A stretch of 64,000 nt of DNA from Niebla homalea (taxonomy: Eukaryota; Ascomycota; Lecanoromycetes; Lecanorales; Ramalinaceae). Positions within the stretch are counted from its first letter, which is position 1, and each line of letters starts with the position of its first letter. Made by a program: the position numbers and the translations under genes. This document shows, one piece after another, positions 41,855-55,900 of this stretch. Location: positions 372,001 through 436,000 of the forward strand of contig JAHGAU010000009.1 of the NCBI GenBank assembly GCA_019925105.1, written 5' to 3'. The notes below the pieces were generated by a model, which had not been told where the DNA came from, made no database searches, and saw only the letters and a program-made list of their open reading frames with translations.

Positions 41855-42316
41855 ATGACAGCGGTGGAGAGCAACATGCACCCATTCGTTCAGACACTGA
41901 CTATCGAGATCTTTACCCCTGAAGACCAAATTTCGCAGATCACGAGGCTTGCTCGTTTATATTTTTTCCAAGGGGAAGGCGAAACACGTGTAAATTGCAA
42001 ATGTCGTACAGAGAATGTGAAGTGCTTCGACCTAGCCTGTGAAGTAATTGTCTATGCCTGCGACATGCTTAACCAAAAGAATAGGAGGTACAGATTGCGG
42101 CTCCTATCGTGGAAAACTCAGCATAGCAAATTGCCCAAAAAGCGTATAACCTACGGCAGATCTGACATCGATAGCGTCGTTGATCAATATTTCCGATTCT
42201 TGTCAAGTCAGACAGCTCATTGGCTGACGAGTCACCCCTGCATTGCGCGTGCGGAGCCTGGTGATGCCGTCATAGCAGTTCTTGAAACAAATAATCATTC
42301 CCAAACAGAAGAGTGA
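41855..42316 (+). CDS. Hypothetical protein, 153 aa, divergent to the 40.9-41.8 kb gene
   Basis: Open frame from ATG 41855, only 27 nt from the neighbouring start codon on the other strand. Composition looks like a real protein (RLARLYFFQGEGETR, DLACEVIVYACDMLNQ, IDSVVDQYFRFLSSQ) with several Cys in a CKCRTENVKC cluster. No family recognised. The very small spacer argues against both genes being correct as drawn. Confidence 0.38.
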   Translation: MTAVESNMHPFVQTLTIEIFTPEDQISQITRLARLYFFQGEGETRVNCKCRTENVKCFDLACEVIVYACDMLNQKNRRYRLRLLSWKTQHSKLPKKRITYGRSDIDSVVDQYFRFLSSQTAHWLTSHPCIARAEPGDAVIAVLETNNHSQTEE

Positions 42317-43137
42317 AGGGGTTTGCTTGTGACCTTGATCTGGGACAAGTGAAATGAAGAAGCCATGTGATCAGCAGACCTACTTTGAGAATTTTGTGTT
42401 CCCTGGTAGACCCAATGTGGCGGCCCCGTCACAGATATGGGGACGGGCTGACTGCTCCCCCAAAGAAGGGCACGCCAAGCCCCGGTGTCGATCACTGGAA
42501 AATCGACGTCATCGTGCCGCTGCACATCGAAGGTCCACACGACCCGCTTGTTGCATGATTGGAGGAGTAGACACCGAGCACTTTCCTGGTATGTAATACT
42601 ACCATTTGGTCTCATTTTTGGACGATTGTGGAGGTGGGCGACCTGACATCCCATCATCCTCTCGGTGAGACTGCCGTGTTCCTGTCAACGGCGAGGCGTG
42701 ACGTAGCCTGGGATATAGTAGTGTGCCACGGCGGAAAGACCAGAGCAATACCGGGGAGGGTCTGCTGCTTTTGCCGCCGGGCGTGAGGAGCACAGCACCG
42801 TCATTCTTGCAATCGGTCTTTTAGCCGTCCAACCAAAGCCTGCCCGTTGGTTGGCCTGACAAGTGATTTATCCACCTTGTTGAAGCATTGCCATTTCCAA
42901 ACTGTCAACATGTCTTTCTCAAGGCTGTGAGACATTCTCACCCTTATCTTCCTCTTCTCGTCCTCTTGTCGTACAACGCGATTGGATCCTCAATCACGAC
43001 ATTCTCAGGACATCCACCCTGAGAGGTTCGTTCTTCCGGCGATATCGAGAACGACCTCACCGCCGAATCTTTTCAAACATCACCAATACAGTACAACACA
43101 CATAAACATCATTCACTTCACATCCACCAGCCTAACC
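42317..43137. other. Right border of the orphan island and SCOC promoter
   Basis: About 820 bp with short frames only. The part after 42900 is CT/CA-rich and precedes a plus-strand housekeeping gene, so it is probably its promoter and 5' UTR. No mobile-element end or RNA gene seen. Confidence 0.4.
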
Positions 43138-43721
43138 ATGGCTGCAGTGTCTTCTCTCAACCCCTCCAATCCCCTCAATCCACATACATCAGCAATCTCC
43201 ACCCCACACACCGACTCGACTTCCCGAGCAGCATCGACAATGTCACCGCCTCGCCCAGCCCTCGGCTCCCGCCAACAATCCGGCTCTATGATCGTCCCCT
43301 CCAACCACCCCGAAATCGAATGCAAAACCCCGCGCGAATTCCATCCTGACGACGCTCGCGCCATGAGCCCACGCCAATCGACCGAGAATCTGCAGGAGAT
43401 GTGTGGGGAGTCGCGAGACAAGATCCAGAGGTATGTATCTTTCTTTCCCCCTCCACATGCTTGTTTTCTTCGTATTCTATAGCTGTGGGGATATCGTGGA
43501 CTTCCCGGTTTTATTTGTTGATCTTATTTTTTTTCCTTTCGGGGATGAACAGTTCAGCAGTCGAACAGCAAGCGGGCCTCGCCGCCCTCGTCGAGAAAAT
43601 CGAGGATGTGAAGTCGGGCCACGAGAAGTTGGAGCGGGACAACAACGCGCTGCAGGAGTACATTGGCGGGCTGACGAGGAGCATGAGCAAGACGGATCTG
43701 ACGACGGGGCGGAAAAAATGA
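43138..43721 (+). CDS. SCOC-like short coiled-coil protein, 153 aa
   Basis: Exons join(43138..43430, 43553..43721) close to 154 codons. The N-terminal 95 residues are disordered and rich in Ser, Pro and Asn. The C-terminal coiled coil (QQAGLAALVEKIEDVKSGHE, KLERDNNALQEYIGGLTRSM) matches the Golgi-associated SCOC family, whose animal members bind Arl1 and act in Golgi traffic and autophagy. The family's heptad block and the NxxLQxYI signature are present. The intron is 122 nt with a T-rich acceptor. Family assignment rests on the coiled coil alone. Confidence 0.82.
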
Positions 43722-45534
<1,813 letters not shown>

Positions 45535-46807
45535 TGTTCAGCAAACCTGCAACAAACGAAGTCAGCAAAAGTTGGGATGGATGAGACATGAGTTGATCAT
45601 ATGTAATGGGCGCTGGGCGAGTTGTTGAGCACACGTCGTTTCTTTGGCCGGATCGACGGTCTTTGGACATCAAGGCGCTGTTAGTCTAGGCGACAGTGAG
45701 GCCTAGCTGCGACCATTGATCGTCTTGATCTGGATATCCAAAGCCCAGGCGGTCTCTCCCTCTCAGTAATTGCTGAGTGATGGCAGACAGGCGTGCTTCC
45801 AGCCTTGTAAAGTGATTCAACCCGTACCAGGCTGAGGTCACGCGTCACTCGGAAGCGTCGTCCATACACAATACAGGGGGGCTGTGAGATACAGGGGGGC
45901 TGTGAGAGCAAATCTCTTACCTTTGAGACGCGTGTTAGAGGTGACCTTGAAGGGTATTGTGATGGTTGAGCTAAAATTGGACAGATGACGAGAGGATTCG
46001 GGCGGAATGATCTTGACAGGCCAGATGATTAGAACAGATGGTTGAACTGACGATTGCGCATGTGTTAGTACTGAGTGCAAAACGGTACCTAGGCACCCTA
46101 AGCCCTTTACAGACTTGGCTCAGCCTTATCACTATCATCGACCGCCAAGACCGGACAGTCTGTGCTTCTGTCACTCCATCTAGAAATTCCACCTATACAT
46201 CCTCGTTGAGTTGTAAAGGTCTTTCCATGCCAGCCTTCAAGCCGGTGGCGCTTATCTCTCTGGCTTTCAATGCTGACCATGATATGTTCGTATACTAAGT
46301 GTCCTGCTTGGTCTTAGAAAATATCTCTAACTAAGCGCTCCAAATCGCCATGTCGACGGCAAATCGCTCCCAAAACCTCTAGAAAGGTTACCAGCAAGGT
46401 AGACGTGAATCTCAAAAGCCATTTGAGCAAAGCTATCTGGACATGGCTATATCTCAATCGAATTCATCATCATATTTTCCTTATAGATTAATTTGCCTTG
46501 GAGTCAGTTTCCCAGGTGCTTGCAAAGCTTGCAAATCGCCATGTGATCCCTTTTTCCAACTATCACCATTGATGGGTGATGGATGTTCAATTCGCGCTTT
46601 CCATGATTTGTCTTGGCACAACATTGCTAGCTAGCACTCCTCACGCTTCCACGTATCACTGCAAAGTACATACTTTCATTGGCCTCTTTGCTGGCTTGCG
46701 TCGTTGCAATTGTAAGCCCGAGAGCATCGTTATTGTGTCTATATCGTGAAAACACCCCTCTTGTATGCCCAGAGCTGTCCCATTTCGGCTCCACGTCAAA
46801 GCACACA
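45535..46807. other. Intergenic region between 14-3-3 and the RhoGEF gene
   Basis: About 1.27 kb separating divergently transcribed genes, so it holds two promoters. Short frames only. A perfect 18-nt tandem duplication sits at 45871-45906. Confidence 0.42.
45871..45906. repeat. Perfect 18-bp tandem duplication
   Basis: Unit ATACAGGGGGGCTGTGAG occurs twice in direct tandem with no mismatch. The G-run makes slippage a likely origin. No gene or promoter element is evident in it. Confidence 0.85.
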
Positions 46808-48876
46808 ATGACTCCCTATCCACACAACAAGTCCGATTTCAGTGATCTGCCAGGCTCAAGCCTTCCCGATGAGTTTCCTCGCAGTCCGTTGAGCAGAGAT
46901 ACTTCCTCATCCAATCAATCCACGGAGAAAGGTCAATACAGTCCGACGAAAAGGGTCCCTACCACGTCTAGGGCGTCGGTGGAGTCTCATTCTCCTCTCC
47001 GGGTGGTAAAGACAAATGTGACCCCAGGCCTACCCGATGAGTATTGTCACAATTCGAGCGGCGAGGTTTCATTATCATCCAATGAATCCACTCACACGGT
47101 TCAATTCAATCCAAAGACGAATAGTCTTAGCAGTTCCAGCGCGTCGATACTGTCTCCTTCTCCGCTTGGGCTGATGAACAAGAATTTAGCGGTCGGAAAT
47201 AACATACCAGAGTCGAGCAACTACATTTCTTATCCGCAATCCCAATGGAAAGACCAGGTCCCACAGGAGACTATATACCCGGGAGTAGCGTATGGCCGTA
47301 GGCATGATGACTCTATCGCAAGCAATACCAAATCTCTGTACAAGTCCCAGTTCACAGGTCCATATATACAGGAGACTGTATCACCTACACCAGCGCATGG
47401 CCCAGTCAACCGTGGGAGAAAAACAAGTCACGCAGAAGAGGATCTTGACGCAGACCGTCCTGCTAACGAACTCGAACACAATTACCAAGGGAGCGAAAAG
47501 AATCCGATTCGCCAGACGGGCCTGAAAGAAAATGCAAGTCCACGCCTTAGAGAAGGTAGTCGCGTGAAGCCAAACGCCCAGCATGAATCGAATCAGACCA
47601 TTTCATCCGACGCTGTAGCGCATACTCATGGAAGCAATGCTTACACAAACTTCAAAGCCACGCTATCAAGCATCAATCCGATGACAAGACTTTCCAAAAT
47701 GTTTCGCCCTCAGGACCATCAGGACCAAACGCATCCGATGGAAGGGAGAGCAAGTTTCTTGATGGACGAGCTCCCGGACGAGGTCATGACCAAATATTCA
47801 GGGAGGCTCATTCAACATCAGCCCCGTCGCTACGGAAAAGATTCCTCATCGGATTCCAACGGCCCACCGGGGACAGCCCAACATTCTGAAGGGGCAGGAA
47901 AACTTCGGTTTTTTCGACGGAGCGATAGGGGGAGCAGAAGCTCAGGGGTAACCGATCAGCCAGTCACAGCTACTCGCTCTAGGCCGGCTCCTGCTCTCGA
48001 CGATGCAGCGCGCGAGCGCAGCGTACAGCGGTGCAGGTTGAAGGAGGAGCTGGTGACTCTGCTGCAAAGCAACTTGACCGACCAGGCAATCCTGGTGGAG
48101 GTAATGTCCTCTTGGTCCACTAATTGACTGCGCTAACGTCCGAAGATGTATCTTCGGGTACTGTCTGCCACCACCAAACATTCTCATTTGATTACGCCTG
48201 AGATGAAGCGCATCCTTGAAAGGATGCTTGCCCTCCATCAAGAGTTGCCCAAGCACTTCGAAACTCCGGTTCAACCTCCTCACAGCCGATCCAACACCAA
48301 CGGGAGCGATGCTGGCAACGATACCAAGACACGCCGATCGTTTGATTACGTTTGGTTCCGTCTCGATGGCCCTCAGACCCGATGTCCCCAGGAAGTGTTG
48401 GACATCGTAAGCTTTTTCGACCCAAATGTAAGTGATGAATAATCCATATTAAGCCCAGAGCTGACAAGTTGCAGCTCCCTCAATTGTCCATCTACGAGGA
48501 GTACGCGGCGATCTACAAAGACTTGCGCCAGGCGTTCCAGTCGACCTCCGCGGAGGTCCAAGTTTGGGCTGCGATTGAGGCCGGCATAGAAGGGCTGACC
48601 AGGGCTCTGTTGGGTGGCGGAGGGAAGGCGATGACGATGCTGGACCTGCTCATTGAGGTAAATCCTTCTTCACAATGTATAGGTATTATATGGAATCAGG
48701 TGAGCTAACGCGGTCTTCAGCCGCTCCACCGCGTTCCGCGGTACCGGCTGTTAATTCAGCAGTTGAGCAAGCAGACCCCGGCCGGGGACAGCAGCGAGGC
48801 CCAAGTGGCCATCAATTCGATCCTGCAGCGTTTGGGAGAAGTAGGAGATAGGATCAACCATGCTGTACATACGTAG
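46808..48876 (+). CDS. RhoGEF (DH-domain) protein, 637 aa
   Basis: Exons join(46808..48100, 48146..48427, 48475..48657, 48721..48876), all phase 0. The first 400 residues are disordered, Ser/Thr/Asn-rich, with repeated short blocks (GLPDEY, SSNESTHTVQFNPK versus SSNQSTEKGQYSPT). The C-terminal 230 residues form a Dbl-homology domain: LKEELVTLLQSNLTDQAILV, MYLRVLSATTKHSHLI, QLSIYEEYAAIYKDLRQAF and the conserved final helix PLHRVPRYRLLIQQLSKQTP. DH domains load GTP on Rho-type GTPases. No PH domain follows the DH domain, which ends at the stop, and parts of the DH sequence are diverged. Start is the first ATG in frame. Confidence 0.85.
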
Positions 48877-49040
48877 TTTACCAATGCAATGGATGATCAA
48901 CCACTCTAAGCTCAATGGAACATAAGAAATATAAGTTGAACTGCATTTACAACCCTTTTGAATTGGTTTTTACTATATTTCACTTCACGAAGCTCCATCC
49001 CCATCCCCGTTTCAACCATCACCAATCCATGCTAGCCCCA

Positions 49041-49759
49041 CTACTTCTTCTCACCCTCCATCTGCTCGCTCCTACAACCACAAATCCCTGGATCAGCTTG
49101 ATGATGATCCCTTTTGGGGGAGGGGGGGGTAATAAGGGGGGCAACGCAAGGCCACACAACAACATACACATTCTTATCCAGCTCCTCGAGATGCGCCTGG
49201 TGCTCCGCAATCTTGTCCTTGAGAGCCTGCAGCTTCTCCATCTCCCGCTTCCGGATGGCGTAGTTCTCGTCGGCGTTCTCGCGCTTGGTGAAGGCGTCGC
49301 TGTTTGTTTGAAAGGAGGGGGTTGGTCAGAGGTTAGCTGGACTGAGCTGTGCTGTGCTGTGCTGTCGTGTTCAAAGCTTGGTTTGTCTTTCTCTTCTTGC
49401 GTTGCGGCTGTGGAGTATGGCATGGTATGGCATGCCATAGCATGGTGTCAAGAGGGGAGGAGAGAGCAGGAAGAGGTGAAGGCGCGGCAGCAGGAGCAGG
49501 AGTAGGAGCAGCAGCGGTGTTGACGGGTTTTGGCCGTGCCGGCATGAGGGCTTGGGTGATCGGGTGGGGTATATAGATGTGGAAGAGCAAAAGACGGGGG
49601 GGGGAATGCTCACCCTTGACCCATTCCCCCAGTCCTAGGCGCACCGGTATCGCCCTCGCCCATCCTGACAACTGAGGTGCTGATGCTGCGGGCTGCGACG
49701 GCGGTTGTTCTGAGAGTAGCTGGTTTAGTGATTGCTTGGATGATGGTGGGAGCGAGCAT
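49041..49759 (-). CDS. Mitochondrial ATP synthase inhibitor IF1
   Basis: Exons complement(49041..49071, 49168..49299, 49614..49759) close to 102 residues. IF1 binds the F1-ATPase when matrix pH falls and blocks ATP hydrolysis. The N-terminus is a mitochondrial targeting sequence (MLAPTIIQAITKPATLRTTA, with RSIST near the likely cleavage site). The inhibitory helix is DAFTKRENADENYAIRKREM, and the coiled coil is EKLQALKDKIAEHQAHLEEL. The last exon supplies only VSEQMEGEKK; its GTATGT donor is ideal. The first intron is long (314 nt). Divergent to Nas2. Confidence 0.94.
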
Positions 49760-50097
49760 GGTTGGTCGAAATGGGAGACTCGATATCGATTCGAGAGATT
49801 GAGCGAGGAGACCTTGAGATCTTGATTTGCGAGTCTGGGAAGAGGAGATGTCAGGGTCCGAGTAGGGGGAATGACGATGCAGCAAGCAGCAAGCAGCGTT
49901 GCTTTTGCCCGCATAGCCGTTTCCAAAGCCGCGGAAGTAGCCGCTGCCGCCCGCCGTATTGTTGATAGGAGTGACGCACGCATGCCCGGCGGAGCTCTAA
50001 CGATGTCGATCCACTGAACACTTTTCAGGTATCTGGACGGAAAAATTCCATTTTGATAAGTCGGTGTGAGGATCCTCTTGATTGTTGAGCTACAGCT
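49760..50097. promoter_or_regulatory. Divergent promoter between IF1 and Nas2
   Basis: A 340-bp spacer shared by a mitochondrial protein gene and a proteasome assembly gene on opposite strands. An Ala/Arg-like open frame crosses it but has no support as a gene. Confidence 0.5.
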
Positions 50098-51171
50098 ATG
50101 GGTCTCCGCATGGACGACCTCCACAACCCAACCGTGGTGCCCTCGGGCCCGTCGACATCCTCCCCATCTGGGTCAAACGATGCAAAAGACACACGCTCAT
50201 TACTCGAGCTGATGGACCACAAGATGATGCTCGAGGCAGAGCTATCGGCGCTTGGGAGCGTACTCGACAGTGTAAGTCATTGTACCCATCCATTCTTCCA
50301 TACATCCCCATTCTCCACGCCCTGTCCTCCAGCTTTGCAACCCCTTCCTACCGCCAAATAGCCCAAAAAAAAAAGACAGAAAGAAAAAGCTTGGTTATCT
50401 CTTCCCCCCCACTTCTTCGCTATCATCTCCTACTACTACAACTTCTGCTCCCCCTCCCCCTACCCCTCCCCAAATCCCCGCAATCCCACACCAGAAAAGC
50501 CCGTGGTTGCTAACTTAACCCCTCTCCTCGGGCAGCACCACGCGACCATGTCCACCCCACTCACGACCTTCGACGGCTACCCCCGCCCGGACATCGACGT
50601 CGCCCAGATCCGCACCACGCGCGCGCGGATCATCCGGCTCCGCAACGACCACAAGGGTGTCCTCTCCCTCATCGCTGAGGGGTTGCATGCCCGGCATGCC
50701 GAGTACCAACAATCCTCCTCTTCCTCCCCCTCCACTGCTCCTGCGTCATCTTCTGCTGCTGCTCCAACTTCTTCGTCGTCGCCGTCGTCAATAAGGCGGG
50801 GGGTTGAAGAAGGACGAGCGGGGTGGAGAGGAGGGGGTGGTGTCAACGAAACGGCGTTTGCGATTGTCAATAGTGTGGTGGAAGGGGGGCCGGCAGCAGA
50901 AGCGGGATTGAGGGCGGGGGACCGGGTGAGGAGGGTTGGGGATGCGACGTGGTTGAATCATGAGAAGTTGGGGAGGGTGAAGGATGTGGTGATGAGGAAT
51001 GAAGGCAAGGAGGTCGTCGTGAGGGTGCAGAGGTTGAAGAGGAGGAGTGTGGGTGAGGGGGAGGAGGAGGAGGGAGGAGGGGTGGATGTTGAAGAGTTGG
51101 ATTTGGGGCTTGTGCCGAGACGGGGGTGGGGGGGCCAGGGGTTGTTGGGATGTCATCTGCTGCCGTTGTAG
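50098..51171 (+). CDS. 26S proteasome assembly chaperone Nas2/PSMD9-like (PDZ)
   Basis: Exons join(50098..50271, 50536..51171) close to 269 residues. Nas2 chaperones the Rpt5 base subunit during 19S assembly. The N-terminal helical domain is split by the intron (SLLELMDHKMMLEAELSALG, then DGYPRPDIDVAQIRTTRARI and RLRNDHKGVLSLIAEGLHAR). A Ser/Ala-rich linker follows, then a PDZ domain (FAIVNSVVEGGPAAEAGLRA, GDRVRRVGDATW) with the usual GGPA and GLRAGD turns. The C-terminus is LVPRRGWGGQGLLGCHLLPL, the expected Nas2 ending. The intron is 264 nt. The first ATG is used. Confidence 0.94.
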
Positions 51172-51566
51172 GATGGGATTATAGAGAGGGAGAGAAGGGA
51201 GGGAAAGGTCTTAGTATTGAGGGAAAAGACAGCGGCTGTGTGATGATTTGATGGATGAAGGAGGCATCTATTCGGGGATGAACGTCGTCTGCATAGCGAA
51301 ATGTGCCAACTGTACAAATGCATTCGGGAAAAACTAGGAGTCACGAGAACAAAGTCTTCATGTTGATGTACTTCCTAGCTGCATGCAAGTTTCATTCCCA
51401 TCCACATCACTCTCCCACGTTCTCCTCTTCTCCACCTCAAAAGCTACCTCGTCCATTTCCATGCTTTGTAGCAAGCCAGCAATCCCCATTTCGAGCCCCC
51501 CTTCACCCCATGACTCGCCCCATCCTCGTATCTCGCACACGTCTCAAATCGGCTCCTCTCTCCCCC
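51172..51566. other. Convergent 3' region between Nas2 and Rtc3-like gene
   Basis: About 400 bp with short frames; holds the two 3' UTRs. No RNA gene or repeat seen. Confidence 0.4.
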
Positions 51567-52235
51567 TCAATGCGCCACCGCCCCACCCTTACTATCATTC
51601 TTCGGTCCCTGCCTCTCGTGACTCTACGCGCAACAGCCGAGAAGTAAGCACAACCGTCCATGCACATGCCGCACCATCATCAACCCTCCCTCATCGACTC
51701 CGCTCCCCACACGCGTTTCCGATTCAAAGCGAGACATTCCACATACCTCGGTCTCCTGGACGACGCCGCCCTCCAGGATCTTGATCATGCAATCATCCTC
51801 ATTGCTGGTGCCGAATTCGTTCTCGAGGGTGGATTTGGAGGCGGCGTCGAGGACGCCTTGGGCACCGTGCCTGTAGTCACCAGCACAATCTCATCATCCA
51901 TCAGGCACTTGAGTGAGAGAGAGAGAGAGGAAATAGCGTGCCCAAAACAGCAAGCCCCGTAGCCCATCACCCCACCACCCCAAATTGTGGCAATTGCGAC
52001 AAAGTGGCCCCCCGGAACGGCGAAGGCAGAAGAACAAGGACAAGGGGATCAATCGGCTCCTAACTACTCACTTGTGTGTGATGAAGATCTTGAACCCGGA
52101 CACAACCTGTGCCAGCGGTATCGAGCGGTCGGCCTTCCAGTTCTGGACAGCCTTGGGGTCATCCACCATGATGACGAAATCCTCCTCCTTGCCCTGGTAA
52201 TGGACTTTGGATTGGGGAGCGTTGCCGCGGGGCAT
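51567..52235 (-). CDS. Rtc3/SBDS-like RNA-metabolism protein, 114 aa
   Basis: Exons complement(51567..51623, 51747..51870, 52072..52235); no single exon is long, so the gene is easy to miss. The protein starts MPRGNAPQSKVHYQGKEEDF and continues DDPKAVQNWKADRSIPLAQV, VSGFKIFITHKHGAQGVLDA and SKSTLENEFGTSNEDD. This is the single SBDS N-terminal-like domain of yeast Rtc3 (restriction of telomere capping 3; also linked to stress response and RNA metabolism). The end is SHERQGPKNDSKGG-AVAH. Introns of 201 and 123 nt keep phase. Confidence 0.92.
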
Positions 52236-52956
52236 CTTGATAGGGGTTCTGTTAAGGTGGGCGGATTTTGCGAGGTGTGGAAGAGGGGGTAAAGGACTTG
52301 GGAATGACAGGTAGGTGTCTATGAAGCTGGGCTTTCAGTTGCTCTACTGAGAGCTGAAGTGACGCAAGATTGATCTAATGTAATTGGAGGGTATTACATT
52401 CAAAGGGAAGTGAAGGAGCTTTGTTTGCTTGCAGAGAGCGGTTGACAGGTCTTGGCGTCGACGTCATTGCCCTCGTGCGCATGTCTGAGTGGTAGAGTGA
52501 CTTCAAGAGGGTGGGCACGCCAGCGGTAGATCACCGTACAGTTGTTTCTGGATTCGGAATGGCCGGAAGGAAGCCTGAGCGTCTGAATGTTAAGCTTTGT
52601 GAAGCTAGTTCAGATATTCGACTATGCTATCATCGAAAGGGCCTGCACCTCGTGAGGTTGGCAAACGAGTATGAAATTCACCTAGTGCAGAATATGAGGC
52701 AATGATTTCCGCGATTCCTCATTGTTCAACCACTGGATAGCGAGTATCCCTTTGAAACGCCTCCACGTTGTAGATCCATTGGAAAGATGTGGAAACGTAG
52801 ACAGGCCAGCGACATTGGCGTCACCCCGTCTTCAGATTTAGCCGCCGAACGCCATGCTTAAAAATCTGGATCGTCATTAGAGTTGGACCAGTCGTAAGGT
52901 CCGTGAGATAAGAAGCTTTAGCTGCTGTGCGATCGTAGTAGGATCTGTAGAACTGG
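52236..52956. other. Intergenic region before the histidine kinase 3' end
   Basis: About 720 bp with short frames only. It holds the Rtc3-like promoter and the kinase 3' UTR. Sequence near 52480-52545 looks faintly tRNA-like but fails on inspection. Confidence 0.4.
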
Positions 52957-55900
52957 TCAATACGAAGAGCTTGATTGATAGATGACTGGACGAACCCTTT
53001 CCATCATCATCGGATCCTGGATGTCCGCGGTCAGCAGCCCTGGGCTCTCTGCCCCACCGACTGGGCCAGCAGCAGTGATAGCACGATTCTCCATCCCCGG
53101 TCTCTTGGTGAGGCTCGAAGACTTGCTGTGCCCGGGCCCACCCGCATCTCTGTCAATGCTGTCTTTTGCCGAGATACGTTTTTCCTTGCCTTTCTGCAGG
53201 AGCTTGCCACCTAGCATGCCACATTTAAGAATGGTTTGCATCATCGCGTTTTGTTTGAGAGGCTTGGTGAGATACTCGTCCATGCCCACGGAAATGCATT
53301 TCTCACGATCTCCCATCATAGCGTGAGCTGTCAGTGCGACGATGGGAGTCCGGACTAGCCCTTCTTCACGCTCAAATTTGCGGATCGCTTTGGTGGCATC
53401 GAATCCGCCAAGTATTGGCATTTGTACGTCCATGAGAATGACATCGTAGCGTTTAGTCTTGATCAGGTCAACAGCCTCTTGACCGTTGTTTGCCACTGTA
53501 ACCATATGGTTGTATTTCTCCAATATCCGTTTGGCCACAGCTTGATTGACCTGGTTGTCCTCTGCCAGCAGAATATCGAAAGACTTGGAGGCGTCCGCGA
53601 TAGAGCTCGTTTGACGCCCTTCAAGTGCGGGTATCATCCCATTTGCAAGATCCATGGTAGTGCAAGGAGTAGTCATGTATGACGCGATACCTAGATCCAA
53701 TGTCTGCTTCATGCTCACGTGAACGATCGGTTCCAGGAGTACGATAGGAACGAAGCGCAACGCATCGTGATCTCGAAGGCTGACCGCCGTGTCTATGCCA
53801 TCGACAAGTATGACATCGTACGGTAAGCTTGACTCGGCCTTAACTGGTGACATTGGCTGTGGTGGGAGCGGCACTTCCACCTCCTTGTTCACAATCATGG
53901 GGTCAAGTTCGAGCGTCTGCAACATCCCCGCAATGTGTTCGGAACATTTCGTGCGACCCTTGTCGATGAAGAGGACAACATGGTTCTGATATGCACTTAG
54001 CTGAGAACGGACAGCAGTAAGATCCTGGGATCCCAGCCTCGTGACACAGGTGAAAGAAAAGGTGCTACCACTGCCAGGTTTCGAGTCCACCCAGACCTCG
54101 CCACCCATCAATTGCACCAATTTGCGTGATATAGACAAGCCAAGACCGGTACCGCCAAATTTCCTGGTAGTGGAGCCATCAGCCTGTTGAAACGTATCGA
54201 AAATAAGATCCTTCTTGTCAGGGTGAATCCCAATCCCGGTGTCGGACACCGCAAATTCAAAGGCGTATGCATTCTCCGCCAATACCATTGACGGAGCTGG
54301 GCGGATAGTCAGTTGCACATGCCCTTTATCTGTAAATTTGATCGCGTTTCCGACGAGGTTGAGAATGATCTGTCTCAGACGGAAAGGATCTCCAACGACG
54401 TAATCTGGTAGAGAGCTGTCGACTTGGTACTTCAGATCAAGCCTTTTGTCATTGGCCTTGACGGCCAACGTCTTCAGTGCACTGAAGACACTGCCTCGCA
54501 TGGAGAAGCTTATAGATTCCATGTGCATTCGATTGGCCTCTATCTTCGAGATGTCAAGAATGTCATCAATGACTGTCAGCAAGCTGTTGCCCAGGTTGTG
54601 CACGATGTTCAACATTTCCCTTTGGTGAGCCTCCAGTTCAGTATCAAGAGTCAGCTGGGACATGCCAATGATGCCATTCATGGGCGTTCGAATCTCATGG
54701 CTCATGTTAGCGAGGAACTCTGATTTCGTCTGATTGGCCAATTCGGCAGTCTCTCGAGCGGCTGTGTTTCTCTGGATGCTGTCACGCAAGTTTGAAATCA
54801 TTTTGTTGATCTTCCTCTTCAGATCATCCATTTCTCCAGATGCCTCAACGGAGATCAACTTTGAGAAGTCTCCATCCGTGGCGGCATCTGTGATCTCTCC
54901 AAAGGCGCGAACTTGCGCGGTAAGATTGTCGGCCATGGTATTCACGTCCTGGGTGATCTCTTTCCATCTCCCTGCAGCATTTTCCACATTGGCTTGTCCA
55001 CCCATCTTGCCGTCCACGCCCACATCCTTAGCAACCCTCTTGAGCTCTGAAGCGAAAGTGTTCAATTGATCTACCATGTTGTTGATCGTGTCCTTGAGTG
55101 CCGCCACTTCACCTTGAGCGTGAACCTCAATTTTTTGACTGAGGTCACCCAAAGCGATGGCTTTGGTAACGTCGGAGATATTGCGAACTTGGCCAGTGAG
55201 ATTGTTGGCCATGGTGTTGACATTGACGGTGAGCTCTTGCCATTTGCCTTCAACGCCTTCGACTTCAGCTTGACCGCCCAGGTTGCCATCTGTACCGACT
55301 TCTCGGGCCATTCGGCTAACCTCATAAGCGAATTTATTGAGCTTGTCCACCATAGAATTGATTGTTGTCTTCAGATCCTTGATCTCGCCTTTCACATTCG
55401 CCGTGACCTTGCGGCTCAGGTCACCGTTTGCCACAGCAGTTGTGACGGACGCTATTTCGCGAACCTGAGTGGTGAGATTGCTTGCCATGCCGTTGACATT
55501 CTCGGTCAAGTCTTTCCACGTCCCCTCTACATTGTCGACCGTAGCCTGGCCACCGAGAACTCCCTCCGTGCCGACCTCCCTAGCAATCTTCGTCACCTCG
55601 GAGGAGAATTGGTTGAGCTGATCCACCATAGAATTAATAGTGTCTTTCAGCTCCAAGATCTCGCCATCACAGTCAGCTACGACTTTCTTGGTCAAGTCGC
55701 CTTTCGCAACCGCTTTAGTCACGACAGCAATATCTCGTACTTGTCCAGTCAATCTGTTGGCCATTGCGTTGACACTTATTGTCAGATCGTTCCAGGTGCC
55801 CTTGACGCCTTCGATGTTAGCTTGGCCACCAAGCTTGCCCAAGGTGCCGACATCATATGCGACCTCGGTGACCTGACGAGCGAACTCGGCGAGCTGCGTT

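Noticed and set aside
25000..42900. Transposon or integrated element as the cause of the orphan island
   Set aside because: I saw no transposase, reverse transcriptase, integrase, terminal inverted repeats or target-site duplication.
49333..50124. Minus-strand 263-codon frame across IF1 and its promoter
   Set aside because: It crosses the verified IF1 exon 1 in another frame and has Pro/Ser/Ala low complexity only.
52475..52550. Possible tRNA (GTCTGAGTGGTAGAGT-like text)
   Set aside because: It recalls a D-loop, but no T-arm GGTTCGA-type sequence follows at the right distance and no acceptor stem pairs.
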